The translations under genes were made by a program, and so were the position numbers. DNA of 64,000 bases from DATJGS01 sp035494735. GTDB taxonomy: Bacteria > Eisenbacteria > RBG-16-71-46. The notes below the pieces were generated by a model. The model had not been told where the DNA came from, ran no database searches, and saw only the letters and a list, made by a program, of their open reading frames with translations. Positions 25,705 through 34,373 of this stretch are shown here, in pieces. Where the stretch lies: the NCBI GenBank assembly GCA_035494735.1, contig DATJGS010000041.1, positions 1 to 64,000 of the forward strand, written 5' to 3'. How positions within the stretch are numbered: position 1 is the stretch's first letter; the number at the start of each line of letters is the position of its first letter.

Positions 25705-25750
25705 ATCGACGGGCGCCCCGCGTGGTCGGCGGCGCGCCGTGCTCCGTGAC

Positions 25751-25774
25751 GGGGCGGCGTTGTTACGCCGCCCC
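25751..25774 (-). terminator. Hairpin directly after the lamin-tail gene
   Basis: Perfect 9-bp stem GGGGCGGCG/CGCCGCCCC with loop TTGTTA, starting eight bases beyond the stop codon. No T run, so an intrinsic terminator of the GC-stem kind is suggested, not proved. Confidence 0.5.
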
Positions 25775-25781
25775 CGCTCGT

Positions 25782-26420
25782 CTAGCGATAGCGCGTCTTC
25801 AGCTCGCCCCACGTCGCACGCGACGTCGGCGTCGGATCGCACACGTTGATCGCGCCCGGTGTCGGCACGCAGCCGGACGCGGGCGGCGTGAGCGTGCCGG
25901 TGTACGGATCGAGCGAGTCGAGCAGCGTCCACACGCCGGTGCCGTCGGGCAGGCGGCCCACGGCGCGGTCGGCCGCGGCCTCGTGGCTCTTGTACGTGTA
26001 GTCGTCCTCGATCAGCGAGTCCGCGCCCGCGACGCGCCACAGGATGACGGCGTCGCCGCTGTTGCCGAGCGAGAAGCCGAACACCGGCTGCCCGGTCGCG
26101 CGCTCCCAGTCGACCGCGTCCTTGCCGAACACGAGCTTCCTCCCTCCGGCGCCCAGCGTACCGGAGAAGCCGTAGCGCGGGATCGAGTCGCCGTCGGTGA
26201 TGAAGTAGCCCGTCAGGTCGAGCGGCGTGGCGCCGGTGTTGACGACTTCGACCCATTCGTCGTCACGCGACGAGAACGCGCCGCTGCCGTCCCAGTCGCG
26301 GGCCGGGCCGGCGCAGAATTCGTTGAGGCGGAGCGGACCGGCCGTGGCGGGCGCGAACGCGAGCGGCAGGAAGGCGAGCGAAGCGAGCACAGCGGGGAGA
26401 GATGCGAAACCGAGGCGCAT
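25782..26420 (-). CDS. Secreted lamin-tail domain protein
   Basis: 212 residues from ATG 26420 after AGGAG. A signal peptide ends near residue 28 (PATAG). The rest is a lamin-tail (LTD) immunoglobulin-like domain: LRLNEFCAGPARDWDG, DDEWVEVVNTGATPLDLTGYFITD, then GGRKLVFGKDA and FGFSLGNSGDAVILW. LTD domains occur on exported proteins, often with nucleases or surface structures. No catalytic domain or FlgD tail is present. It is transcribed alone, with hairpins on both sides. Confidence 0.85.
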   Translation of the reverse strand: MRLGFASLPAVLASLAFLPLAFAPATAGPLRLNEFCAGPARDWDGSGAFSSRDDEWVEVVNTGATPLDLTGYFITDGDSIPRYGFSGTLGAGGRKLVFGKDAVDWERATGQPVFGFSLGNSGDAVILWRVAGADSLIEDDYTYKSHEAAADRAVGRLPDGTGVWTLLDSLDPYTGTLTPPASGCVPTPGAINVCDPTPTSRATWGELKTRYR

Positions 26421-26503
26421 GGTGCGCTCCTGGCGGGGGCGGGCGCTGAGGCGCGAGGGCGGTGGCGGACGGACGACCCGCGAGCCTTCCCGAGCGAAAG
26501 CGC

Positions 26504-26533
26504 GAAGGCCGCGGCGTCTCCGCCGCGGCCTTC
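26504..26533 (-). terminator. Terminator after the aminotransferase
   Basis: Perfect 13-bp GC stem (26504-26516 with 26521-26533) and a four-base loop, 70 bases after the aminotransferase stop and upstream of the lamin-tail gene. The strongest hairpin in this part of the window; no clear T run. Confidence 0.65.
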
Positions 26534-26603
26534 TCTTCTGCACGTCGCGTGCCGCGACAGGCGCACAGCGTTCGTCACGATCGGCGCCCGCCGCGCGCCG
26601 CGA

Positions 26604-27773
26604 TCAGCGCGCGCGCACGCTCAGGTATTCGCCCATCCACTGGAGCGCGCTCTGGATGTTCGCGAGGCTGTTCGCGTACGACAGGCGCAGGTAGCCCTCG
26701 CCGTGCGCGCCGAACGACGTGCCCGACAGGCACGCGACGCCGGCCTCCTCGAGCAGCGCCTTGGCCAGGTCCGCGCTCTTCATTCCGGTGCCCTGGATGT
26801 TCGGGAACACGTAGAAAGCCCCGCGCGGCATGAAGCACGTGACGCCGGGCAGCGCGTTCAGCCCTTCGACCATGACGTTCCGCCGCGTGCGGAACTCCTC
26901 GACCATCGCGTGCACCTCGGCCTGCGGCCCGGTCAGCGCCGCCATGCCGGCGCGCTGCACGAACGACGCCGTGCACGAGTTCGAGTTCGTCTGCAGCCGC
27001 GCGACGTGGACGGCCAGCGCCTTCTCCATGATGCCGAAGCCGAGCCGCCAGCCGGTCATGGCGTACGTCTTCGAGAAACCGTCCAGCACGATCGTGCGGT
27101 CGGCCATGCCGGGCAGCGAGGCCACGCTCAGGTGACGACCCTCGTACTGGATCTTCGCGTAGATCTCGTCGGAAAGGATGCGGAACGAGTGCTTGCGCGC
27201 GAGCGCGGCGATGCCCTCGACGGTCTCGGGCTTCAAGACGGCGCCGGTCGGGTTGTGCGGCGAGTTCAGCACCAGCAGTTTCGTGCGCGACGTGATCTTC
27301 GACTCCAGCTCCTTCAGGTCGAGATCGAACCCGTTCTCCTCGCGCAGCGCGAGCGGCACGGCGCGCGCGTTGAGGAACTTCGCGACGGACTCGTAGATCG
27401 GGAAGCCGGGATTCGGGTACAGCACCTCGTCGCCCTCTTCGAGCAGCGCGAGCATGACGAAGAACATGATCGGCTTGGCGCCCGGGGTGACGATGACGTT
27501 CTCGAGGTCGCACGGAATGCCGCGCTCGGCCTTCCACTGCTCGGCGATCACCTTGCGGAACTCGGGAAGTCCGGCGGAGGGCCCGTAGTGGGTCCAGCCC
27601 TCGTCGAGCGCGGCGATCGCGGCGTCGCGGACGAACTTCGGCGTATCGAAGTCGGGCTCGCCGATCTCGAGGTGCACGACCTGCTTGCCCTTGGCTTCCA
27701 GGGCGCGGGCGCGTTGCAGCACCTCGAACGCGGTTTCGGTACCGAGCCGGCTCATGCGCTCAGCGAACTTCAT
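26604..27773 (-). CDS. PLP-dependent class I/II aminotransferase (aspartate aminotransferase type)
   Basis: 389 residues. Fold-type I aminotransferase, subgroup I-gamma by appearance. Motifs: HLEIGEPDFDTP, HYGPSAGLPEFR, LNSPHNPTGAVL (Asn contacting PLP), SDEIYAKIQYEG, the Schiff-base Lys235 in DGFSKTYAMTGWR, and RLSYANSLANIQ with the carboxylate-binding Arg. Substrate could be aspartate, alanine or a branched or aromatic amino acid; the sequence alone does not decide. No biosynthetic partner adjoins. Confidence 0.9.
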   Translation of the reverse strand: MKFAERMSRLGTETAFEVLQRARALEAKGKQVVHLEIGEPDFDTPKFVRDAAIAALDEGWTHYGPSAGLPEFRKVIAEQWKAERGIPCDLENVIVTPGAKPIMFFVMLALLEEGDEVLYPNPGFPIYESVAKFLNARAVPLALREENGFDLDLKELESKITSRTKLLVLNSPHNPTGAVLKPETVEGIAALARKHSFRILSDEIYAKIQYEGRHLSVASLPGMADRTIVLDGFSKTYAMTGWRLGFGIMEKALAVHVARLQTNSNSCTASFVQRAGMAALTGPQAEVHAMVEEFRTRRNVMVEGLNALPGVTCFMPRGAFYVFPNIQGTGMKSADLAKALLEEAGVACLSGTSFGAHGEGYLRLSYANSLANIQSALQWMGEYLSVRAR

Positions 27774-27803
27774 GCGTCCTCCTTAGAGAGGCCGCGCGTC
27801 CGT

Positions 27804-29237
27804 TCACCGGGTGCGCGCGCGCCGAATCCAGTCCACCGTCCACTGCGCTCGCGTTGGTCTGCCCTCGGCGAGATTGAGTTCGAAGGCGGCGCGCACTTCG
27901 CCGTGCGCCACCGGTACGTCACATTCGATCCGAGTCCGTTCGCCGTCGCCGGTCAGGGCCCGCAGCACGAGTCGATCGGCTTCCGTCTCGGGCAGGTACA
28001 GGCTCTCGCCGCTCTCCGTCCGATACACGGCGTGCGTCACGCCGATCGAGGCCGCGCCGACGAGCGGCGCCTCGAGTCGCACCGTGCTGACCGCGCGCAC
28101 CCTCCCGCGCGCCCACGCGGCCCGACCCCAGGTTTCCTCGCGCAGCGTGAGGCTCGGGCCCGTCGCTCCCGACCGCCATTCGGCCCATCCGCCCTGACGC
28201 ATGCCGCGCGTCCGGACCACCGTGTTCGCGGGCGCGCGGCGCGTGCCGTGCTGCTCTTCGAAACCGATGACGAGAGCGCCATGTTGCGGGATGCGCGGCT
28301 CCACTTCAAGCGATGCGCGGGCCCCGGTCTGGCCCTCGCGGAACCGCCACAACGCCGCGTATCCGCGCGCCGCGAGCGCCGCGGGGCCGGCACTGAGGCC
28401 CGCGGTCAGAGCCTGCGACGGACCGTCCCGATTCGCGTCGGCCAGCGGCCGGAACGCGTCCGAGCCGGCGCGCGCCCCGAGCGCGACGCGCGCCCCTGGC
28501 AGCTCGCGCCAGGCGCCGGCTTCGGCGCGCCAGCGCCCGGCGCGATCCATGGCCAGTTCGGAGGACAGCGCGTCGCCTCCGCGCCACGCCGACCATTGGG
28601 CGCCGCCGCGCGAGCGCAGCCGGCGTTCGCCGAGGGCGGCGAGCCCGGCGCGTTCGTCGCCCCAGCCCACGCCACCCAGGTCGCGACGCGCGAAACGGCC
28701 GCCGAGCAGCGCGATCGGCCGCGCTCCGGCGCTCGTGTACCACCAGCCGTCGGCGCGCGAGGGCGGGCTCGTCGCGTCCGCGTCCAGCGCCGTGCGCACC
28801 CACGGCTGGCTGCCGCCGCCGAGCACGAGGCCGCGCCCCCAGCGGCGCACGACCTTGCCCGCCCCCAGCACGCCGCCCAGCGCGTTCCACTGGAACGTGC
28901 CGCCGGCCAGCGGATCGCCGCGGCCCTCGCGCACCCCGGCCGCCAGCCCTTCGCTGCTCAGGCGCACGCGCTGGCGTCTCGCCAGCGCGCCGCCTTCGCG
29001 GCGGCCGGCGCCGAAGTCGACCTCGACTTCGCCGGCGTGGAGGCTGTCGCCGCGCTCCGCCTCGTAGTCGACGCCCTCCGGCGCCTCGGGCGGAGGTTCC
29101 GGCGACTGCGCGAACGCCGGCGCCGCGAGCGCCAGTGCGGCGCCGAGCCCGAGTGCGGCGCCGAGCGCCGCCGCCCGCGCCCTGCGCACCGCCGGCGCCG
29201 GCGCGCACGCCGGCGTGCCGGCCGTGCGCGCGTTCAT
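27804..29237 (-). CDS. Exported barrel-like protein, unknown family
   Basis: 477 residues from ATG 29237, overlapping the upstream stop (ATGA). A signal peptide ends near residue 44 (APAFAQ). The mature part is dominated by short alternating hydrophobic strands, with Gly, Arg and Trp at turns (GGAQWSAWRGG, RWRAEAGAWRELPGARVALGARAG) and ends in WTVDWIRRARTR. This is the look of an outer-membrane beta-barrel of 16 or more strands. It is cotranscribed with another barrel-like protein and a lamin-tail/FlgD protein. I cannot name a function. Confidence 0.72.
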   Translation of the reverse strand: MNARTAGTPACAPAPAVRRARAAALGAALGLGAALALAAPAFAQSPEPPPEAPEGVDYEAERGDSLHAGEVEVDFGAGRREGGALARRQRVRLSSEGLAAGVREGRGDPLAGGTFQWNALGGVLGAGKVVRRWGRGLVLGGGSQPWVRTALDADATSPPSRADGWWYTSAGARPIALLGGRFARRDLGGVGWGDERAGLAALGERRLRSRGGAQWSAWRGGDALSSELAMDRAGRWRAEAGAWRELPGARVALGARAGSDAFRPLADANRDGPSQALTAGLSAGPAALAARGYAALWRFREGQTGARASLEVEPRIPQHGALVIGFEEQHGTRRAPANTVVRTRGMRQGGWAEWRSGATGPSLTLREETWGRAAWARGRVRAVSTVRLEAPLVGAASIGVTHAVYRTESGESLYLPETEADRLVLRALTGDGERTRIECDVPVAHGEVRAAFELNLAEGRPTRAQWTVDWIRRARTR

Positions 29238-30070
29238 CGCACGCCGCCCAGGGTGACGCCGAGCCGCGCGGTCTCCTCGAGCACCGGGTGGCTGTCGACT
29301 TCGCAGCCGAGCGCGACGCCGTGGACGCGCGCCTCGATGCCGAGACTGCCGCGCAGCGGCCGGTCGCGCGCCTCGAGCCACACGCGGGTCGCTCCGAACA
29401 CGAGCGACAACCCGCCGACGCGTTCGCCCGAGTCGTCGATGCCGCGCGGCGGCGCGCGGTGGGCGAGCCAGGCCGCGGCGTCGCCCGAGCGCCAGCGCAC
29501 GCCGAGTTCGAGCGCGCGCTCGAGCGGCGGCGCGGCGCCCCGGCGCCACACCGCGGGCGCGCTCGCCCACCCCACGAAGTCGGGCGCGGGCGCGATCCAC
29601 GCGGCGAAACCGGTCTCGACGCCGAGCGTCGGCCCGAGTTCGAGCGGCGCGGCGTCCGCTTCGCGATCGCGGCGCGCCGCGAAGCGCAGGCCGCACGCGC
29701 CATTCGCGAACGCGGCGCCCGCCGCGCCCGCGACGCCGGTCCAGCCGAGTTCCCAGTCGCCGGTCTGCGAAACGCCGATCGCCCCGCGCGCCGGCCCCCA
29801 GCCGATGCCCGCCGCGAGACCGCGCGTCACCAGCTCGTCGACGCCGTCCCAGCGCACGGCCAGCGCGGCCAGCGTCGCGGCCGGCGCCGCCGGCGGCAGC
29901 GCGCGCTCGAGGAACGTGGCCGGCGACTCGGCGGGCCCGGCCGGCGCGGGACCCGCGAAGTCCTGCGCGCGCGCGGCCGGCGCGAGCGCGCACGCGAACG
30001 CCAGCGCCACGGCCGACGCGAACGCCGCCATCGCGGGGATCGCGCGCGGGGATTGCGCTCGCCCGCTCAC
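29234..30070 (-). CDS. Exported barrel-like protein, smaller partner
   Basis: 278 residues from GTG 30070, overlapping the TGA of the lamin-tail gene (GTGA). A signal peptide ends near residue 36 (PAARAQ). The mature part alternates short amphipathic strands and Gly-rich turns (GAIGVSQTGDWELGWTGVAG, LELGVRWRSGDAAAWLAH, GIEARVHGVALGCEVD), suggesting a small outer-membrane barrel. No family recognised. Position between two exported partners suggests one surface complex. Confidence 0.72.
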   Translation of the reverse strand: MSGRAQSPRAIPAMAAFASAVALAFACALAPAARAQDFAGPAPAGPAESPATFLERALPPAAPAATLAALAVRWDGVDELVTRGLAAGIGWGPARGAIGVSQTGDWELGWTGVAGAAGAAFANGACGLRFAARRDREADAAPLELGPTLGVETGFAAWIAPAPDFVGWASAPAVWRRGAAPPLERALELGVRWRSGDAAAWLAHRAPPRGIDDSGERVGGLSLVFGATRVWLEARDRPLRGSLGIEARVHGVALGCEVDSHPVLEETARLGVTLGGVR

Positions 30071-31743
30071 GGCACGACGCCCTCGACGCGCAGCGCGCGC
30101 GTCTCGGTCAACGTCGCCACGCTCGCGTCGTCGCGCGCGCGCAGCACCACCAGGTAGAGACCGGGGCTCAAGCTCCCGAGCACGAGCGTCCGCTCGCCGC
30201 GCCCGCGCACGCCGAGATCGAGGATGGGACGCGCGACGCGCCGCCCCTCGAGGTCGTAGACCTCGACCGCCACGCGCGCGCCCGGCCACGGCAGCGCCCA
30301 CGACAGTCGCACGCGCGGCGCGCCCGGCGGCACGCGGCGCGGCTCGAGCGTGAAACGCGACGGCAGCGGCGCGAGCGGGACGGGGGCGCGCAGCGGCGTG
30401 CCCGCGGGATCGCCCGACGGCTGCCAGCGGCCGTCGCTCCATTCCAGCGGCACGCCCGCGGGAACGCCGGACGCCGAATAGTCGACGCGATCCGAGCGCG
30501 TGCCGTCGCGCTCGCGGACCACGACCGCGTCGGCCACGCCCGTCGAATCGTTCGTATTATTGAGTGCGGCCCACGGCTTCACCGCGACGACGCGCGTCGA
30601 GTCGAGGTGGCCGGCCATGGCCAGCAGCGCGCTGCGATCCTCGGCGAGCACGACGAGGCTGTCGGGCGGCACGTCGAGGTCGACCGCGTCGGGCACCCCG
30701 CGCGTCACGCCGCGGTCGGACAGCGTGAACTCCGCGACGTGGCAGGGCGCGACGTCGAGACACTCCAGCTCGACCCACTCGCCTTCGCCGGCGGCCGGGT
30801 GGAACTGGATCTCGCGCACCTGGAGCGGACCCGGCCCGATGCGCGCGCCGAGCGAGTCCGCGTCGTTCTCGGCGCGCTCGTCGCCCGCGAGCGCGGCGCG
30901 CGCCCAGGCCCACGTGCGGCCCGGCGTCGCGAATGAGACCGTCGCCGCCAGCCGCACGCTGTCGCCCGGCGCGAGTCCGGCGGGCGCGACGATCGTGTCG
31001 GCGGCGGCCCCGAGCACGAACACGCCGCGCACGTCCCCGGCGGCGAGCGCGAGCGTTCCGCGGTTGACGAACGTGGCGCCGACGCGCGACGGCGTGCCGG
31101 GCGCGGGCTGCTCGGGATCGAGCGTCACCGAGCGCGCGCGCACGGCGAGGTCGCGCGCGGCCGCGTTCGCGCGCCCCGGCGTCGGCGGTTGCTCGCGAAA
31201 ATCGAGCAGGTTGCTGCCGCGCCGCGCGTCGTCGGGCACGCGGGCCAGCGCGTCGCCCGACGCGACGTCGGGCGCGGGCACGCCGCAGAAGTACTCGGAG
31301 TCCGCGAGCGCGCCCCAGCCGAGCACGTCGAGCGCGCCGTCGGGCCACACCAGGCGCACGGCGTCGGGACCGTTCTGGAGGTCGAGCGTGACGAGCGCGT
31401 CGGGCGCGGGCGCGACCTGCGAGCCGCCGATCAGGAAGCGTGCGCCCGCGGCCAGCGTGTCGCCGGCGCGCCCGGTCCAGCGCAACGTCCAGCGCCCGGG
31501 CCCGGCGCCGTCGCCGGCCTCGAGGCGCACGCCGGCCAGCGGCACCGGGTGCGCCGTCGGGTTGAACAGCTCGACGAACTCGGCCCCGGTGTCGTCGCCC
31601 ACCGCGTCGTACAGCACTTCGGAGATGAGCGCGCGATCCGCGGGCGCGCACGTGGACAGCGCGACCGCGAGCAGCAGCGGAATGCGCACGGGACTCTTCC
31701 GGCGGAGGCGGGTCGGCGGGGGCGGAGCGAGCTCGGACGGCAC
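30067..31743 (-). CDS. Secreted lamin-tail protein with FlgD-like C-terminus
   Basis: 558 residues from GTG 31743; GTG 31689, five bases after GGAAGAG, is an equally good start and puts the signal sequence first (RIPLLLAVALSTCAPA). An LTD domain follows (LISEVLYDAVGDDTGAEFVE, LFNPTAHPVPLAG, residues about 38-160). The middle is a CARDB-like beta domain, then a second LTD-like stretch (LQVREIQFHPAAGEGEWVEL). The end is FlgD-like (VAVEVYDLEGRRVARP ... SPGLYLVVLRARD). It heads an operon with two barrel-like proteins, pointing to a surface-displayed assembly. No enzyme domain. Confidence 0.8.
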   Translation of the reverse strand: MPSELAPPPPTRLRRKSPVRIPLLLAVALSTCAPADRALISEVLYDAVGDDTGAEFVELFNPTAHPVPLAGVRLEAGDGAGPGRWTLRWTGRAGDTLAAGARFLIGGSQVAPAPDALVTLDLQNGPDAVRLVWPDGALDVLGWGALADSEYFCGVPAPDVASGDALARVPDDARRGSNLLDFREQPPTPGRANAAARDLAVRARSVTLDPEQPAPGTPSRVGATFVNRGTLALAAGDVRGVFVLGAAADTIVAPAGLAPGDSVRLAATVSFATPGRTWAWARAALAGDERAENDADSLGARIGPGPLQVREIQFHPAAGEGEWVELECLDVAPCHVAEFTLSDRGVTRGVPDAVDLDVPPDSLVVLAEDRSALLAMAGHLDSTRVVAVKPWAALNNTNDSTGVADAVVVRERDGTRSDRVDYSASGVPAGVPLEWSDGRWQPSGDPAGTPLRAPVPLAPLPSRFTLEPRRVPPGAPRVRLSWALPWPGARVAVEVYDLEGRRVARPILDLGVRGRGERTLVLGSLSPGLYLVVLRARDDASVATLTETRALRVEGVVP

Positions 31744-31903
31744 CGCCGTGGCCGCAAGTGTCCACGACGGCGTCGGACGCGCGACGCGAAGTCCGGTTGC
31801 GAAGCGCCGGACAACGGGCGCCGTGAAGCGTCAGGGCAACGCGTGTGCCACGATGCCCGAGATCCTCGGCACGACACCCGAGCCCGGGGCGTCGATTCGC
31901 CGG

Positions 31904-34051
31904 CTACGGCAGCCCACGCCTCCGCCGCCACGCCCATTCCAGACCGAGCGCGCCGACCGCGAACGCGAACACCCACGGCGACTCCCACAGGTGCACCGTC
32001 TCGACGCGGCCCGGGGCCAGCGCGCGCGCCGGCAGGCGGCGCGCCCACGCGGCCACGTCGGCGGCCCGCGTGACGCGGCCTCCCGCGGCCGCGCTCACGG
32101 CGGCCAACGACGCGCTGTCCGGCTCGGGGTGCGCGTCCTCCAGGCTCCAGCGATCGACCGCGAACTCACTCGTCGCCCGGCCCAGCTCGCGTCCGGCCTT
32201 CGTGCCGCGCGCGCGCACGCGCCAGCGCCCGGGCGGCAGGTCGTCCAGTTCGGCGACGTAGCTGCCGGCGCCACCCGGCGTGAAGCGCACGTGGCGCGCG
32301 CCGCCCGGCGGGCCCTCGAGCTCGGCTTCGACCTCGGCTCCGGCCACGGGATGGAACGCCGCGTCCTGCAGCGTGGCGTGCAGGCGCACCGTCTCGCCGC
32401 TCGCCGTCAGCCAGCGCTCGGGCGTCACGCGCAGCGGTTCGCCCTGCACCGGCTCGGCCAGCCAGCGGATCCAATGCCGCCACAGCACGCGCGCGCGGTC
32501 CGCCGCCAGGTCGTCGAGCGGCGACAGCGACCAGCGCCACACGCCGGTGCCGTTCACGAGCAGCGCCTGGCCGCGGCCGATGCGCCGCGCGAACGCGAGC
32601 GGCGGGCCGGGTCCCGCGGCGCCGAGGATGACGCGGTCGCCGGCGCCGGGCGCGACCGGCATCAGATCGGACAGCGGCGCGGCTTCGCGCCACGCGCGCT
32701 CGCCGCGCGCGACGTCGGAATCCCACTCCGTGATCTCACGCGCCTCGGGCGTCGGCGCCGGGCCGGCGCTGCGCGCGAACAGGCCGGGCGCGCTTTCCAG
32801 CGCGAGGTCGGCGCCGAGCGCCCCGGTGCGCAGGCGCGCGAGCCCGGGCGGCGGCCCGCCGAGCGCGAGCAGGCCGCCGCCCGAGCGCACGAAGTCGGCG
32901 AGCGCGCGGTCGAACGCGGCGCCGGCTTCGCCCGGCGCGATGCCGTCCAGCACGACGACGGCGACGCCGCGCAGATCCTGGGGCTCGGGCGCCGCGACAC
33001 GGGCCGTCGGCCGCTCGAGCGCGCGCCAGCCGTCGCGCTCGCGCACGCGACTGGCCACGGCCACCCCCGAGTCACCGACGAGCGCGCGGCGCAGGAACGT
33101 GAGATCCCAGTTGAGGCCGCCGCTCACGATCAGCACGCCGATGCGGCCGGGCGCGACCTGGAGCGCGAGTTGCCGCGCGTTGTCGAGCGCGCTCGACTCG
33201 CCGGGCATCGAGTCGACGCGCGCCGTCCAGACGGCGAGCCCGGGCGTGGTCGGCGCCACGTGAAACTCGACTTCGGCCTCCGCGCCGCCGCCGGGCGCGA
33301 CCGCCACGCCGCGCGCCAGCTCGCGCGCGCCGTCCAGCAGGCGCACGGTCAGCGGCGTGCCCTTGGGCTCGCTCGAGGTGACGTGTACGCGCACCGGCGT
33401 GCTCTCGCCGACGCGGGCCTCGGGCGACGACTCGATGCCGCTCACGGCGCGGTCGGGCGCTCCGCCCTCGCCCACGACGACGGCGTGCACCGGCACGCCG
33501 AGCGCGCGCGCCGCGGCCTCCGGGTCGCCGCCCTGGTTGACCACGCCGTCGCTCACCACGATCACCGCCCCGGCGTTCGCGCCGGACGGCGTCGCCGCGA
33601 GCTGCTCGAGCGCATCGCCGAGCGCGGTCGCGCCGCGCCCCGCGCCCGCGGCCTTCGCCGAGTCCGGATCCAGCCGGGCCGCGAAGCCGCGCACCTCGAC
33701 CGGCCGGCCGCCGAGCGCACGGCGCAGCGCCTCGACCGCGTGCCGTGCGGCTTCCGCGCGCGAGGCGCCGCCCGGACGCTCGGGCAGGTCCATGCTGCGC
33801 GAACGATCGAGCAGCACGACGACGCGCCCGGCGCCGCCCGAGGCGCGCTCGAGCGCGGGCTGGGCGAGCAGCGCGAGCAGCACGACGAGGGCGACGGCGC
33901 GCAGCGCGGGAAGCAGGCGCCGCGCGCCGGCGGGCAGCGGCGGCACGGCGAAGCCGTAGGCCCAGCGCGCCAGGGCGAGCGCGGCCAGCGCCCCCAGGAC
34001 GAGCAGCCACCACGGGGCGTTCGGAGCGAGATGCAGCGAGAAGTCGGTCAC
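31904..34051 (-). CDS. VWA-domain membrane protein, BatA-like with glutamine-amidotransferase-like fold
   Basis: 715 residues. Two N-terminal transmembrane helices (about 13-30 and 46-63), then a von Willebrand A domain with an altered metal site: VVVLLDRSRSMDL (D-x-S-x-S) and VIVVSDGVVNQGG. A CARDB-like stretch follows (residues about 215-290), then a class I glutamine-amidotransferase-like domain beginning IGVLIVSGGLNWDLTFLRRAL. A last transmembrane helix is near the C-terminus. Such proteins lie beside MoxR/Bat operons in many phyla; no moxR or bat partner is adjacent here. The role may be assembly of periplasmic complexes. Confidence 0.8.
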   Translation of the reverse strand: MTDFSLHLAPNAPWWLLVLGALAALALARWAYGFAVPPLPAGARRLLPALRAVALVVLLALLAQPALERASGGAGRVVVLLDRSRSMDLPERPGGASRAEAARHAVEALRRALGGRPVEVRGFAARLDPDSAKAAGAGRGATALGDALEQLAATPSGANAGAVIVVSDGVVNQGGDPEAAARALGVPVHAVVVGEGGAPDRAVSGIESSPEARVGESTPVRVHVTSSEPKGTPLTVRLLDGARELARGVAVAPGGGAEAEVEFHVAPTTPGLAVWTARVDSMPGESSALDNARQLALQVAPGRIGVLIVSGGLNWDLTFLRRALVGDSGVAVASRVRERDGWRALERPTARVAAPEPQDLRGVAVVVLDGIAPGEAGAAFDRALADFVRSGGGLLALGGPPPGLARLRTGALGADLALESAPGLFARSAGPAPTPEAREITEWDSDVARGERAWREAAPLSDLMPVAPGAGDRVILGAAGPGPPLAFARRIGRGQALLVNGTGVWRWSLSPLDDLAADRARVLWRHWIRWLAEPVQGEPLRVTPERWLTASGETVRLHATLQDAAFHPVAGAEVEAELEGPPGGARHVRFTPGGAGSYVAELDDLPPGRWRVRARGTKAGRELGRATSEFAVDRWSLEDAHPEPDSASLAAVSAAAGGRVTRAADVAAWARRLPARALAPGRVETVHLWESPWVFAFAVGALGLEWAWRRRRGLP

Positions 34052-34123
34052 GCGTTCGGTCGGGGCGCTCTCGCGTTCGGCGTGGGCGTTTCGTGATGGT
34101 GGGGCGAACCGCGGCGAGGCTGG

Positions 34124-34153
34124 AGACTAGGGAGCCGCGGGGCGCCGCGGCAA
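34124..34153 (-). promoter_or_regulatory. Promoter for the VWA gene
   Basis: On the minus strand TTGCCG (34153-34148), 18 bp, TAGTCT (34129-34124). Leader of about 66 nt to the start at 34051. Same TAGnnT box as other protein-gene promoters here. Confidence 0.45.
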
Positions 34154-34322
34154 GCCGATAGTGGCTGGCTCGCCGGCGAGCGCGAGCGGGGCGCCGGCGC
34201 CCGCGTCCCGGCGGCGCCGCGCCTCCGCCGTTCGCCGCGTCCGACCCCCGTGTCGTCCGCGCTCGTCGCGGAGTGCGCGCGCGAACGCGATTCCCGGGAA
34301 ACCGCGCGGGGGTTCCAGCGTA

Positions 34323-34351
34323 GAATGACTCGAATACGAATTCAGTCATTC
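34323..34351 (+). promoter_or_regulatory. Inverted-repeat operator upstream of tetR-S41 operon
   Basis: Perfect 8-bp arms GAATGACT (34323-34330) and AGTCATTC (34344-34351) separated by 13 bp. It begins inside the TAGAAT -10 box (34321-34326) and ends 22 bases before the TetR start codon. Its position and symmetry fit autorepression by the TetR protein; not tested. Confidence 0.6.
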
Positions 34352-34373
34352 GTTCACCCGCCTGGAGACTCCC

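Larger units (their letters stand above)
34052..34373. other. Divergent intergenic region between VWA gene and tetR
   Basis: It carries a leftward promoter candidate (34124-34153) for the VWA gene and a rightward -10 box TAGAAT (34321-34326) overlapped by a perfect inverted repeat (34323-34351) in front of the TetR gene. The GC-rich middle (34154-34320) shows no gene. Confidence 0.6.

Noticed and set aside
25407..30353. 1648-codon plus-strand open frame
   Set aside because: Antisense shadow of transketolase, lamin-tail, aminotransferase and barrel-like genes; composition is Arg/Ala noise.
30500..34096. 1198-codon plus-strand open frame opposite the VWA gene
   Set aside because: Antisense to a gene with signal and domain structure; no ribosome binding site or motif.
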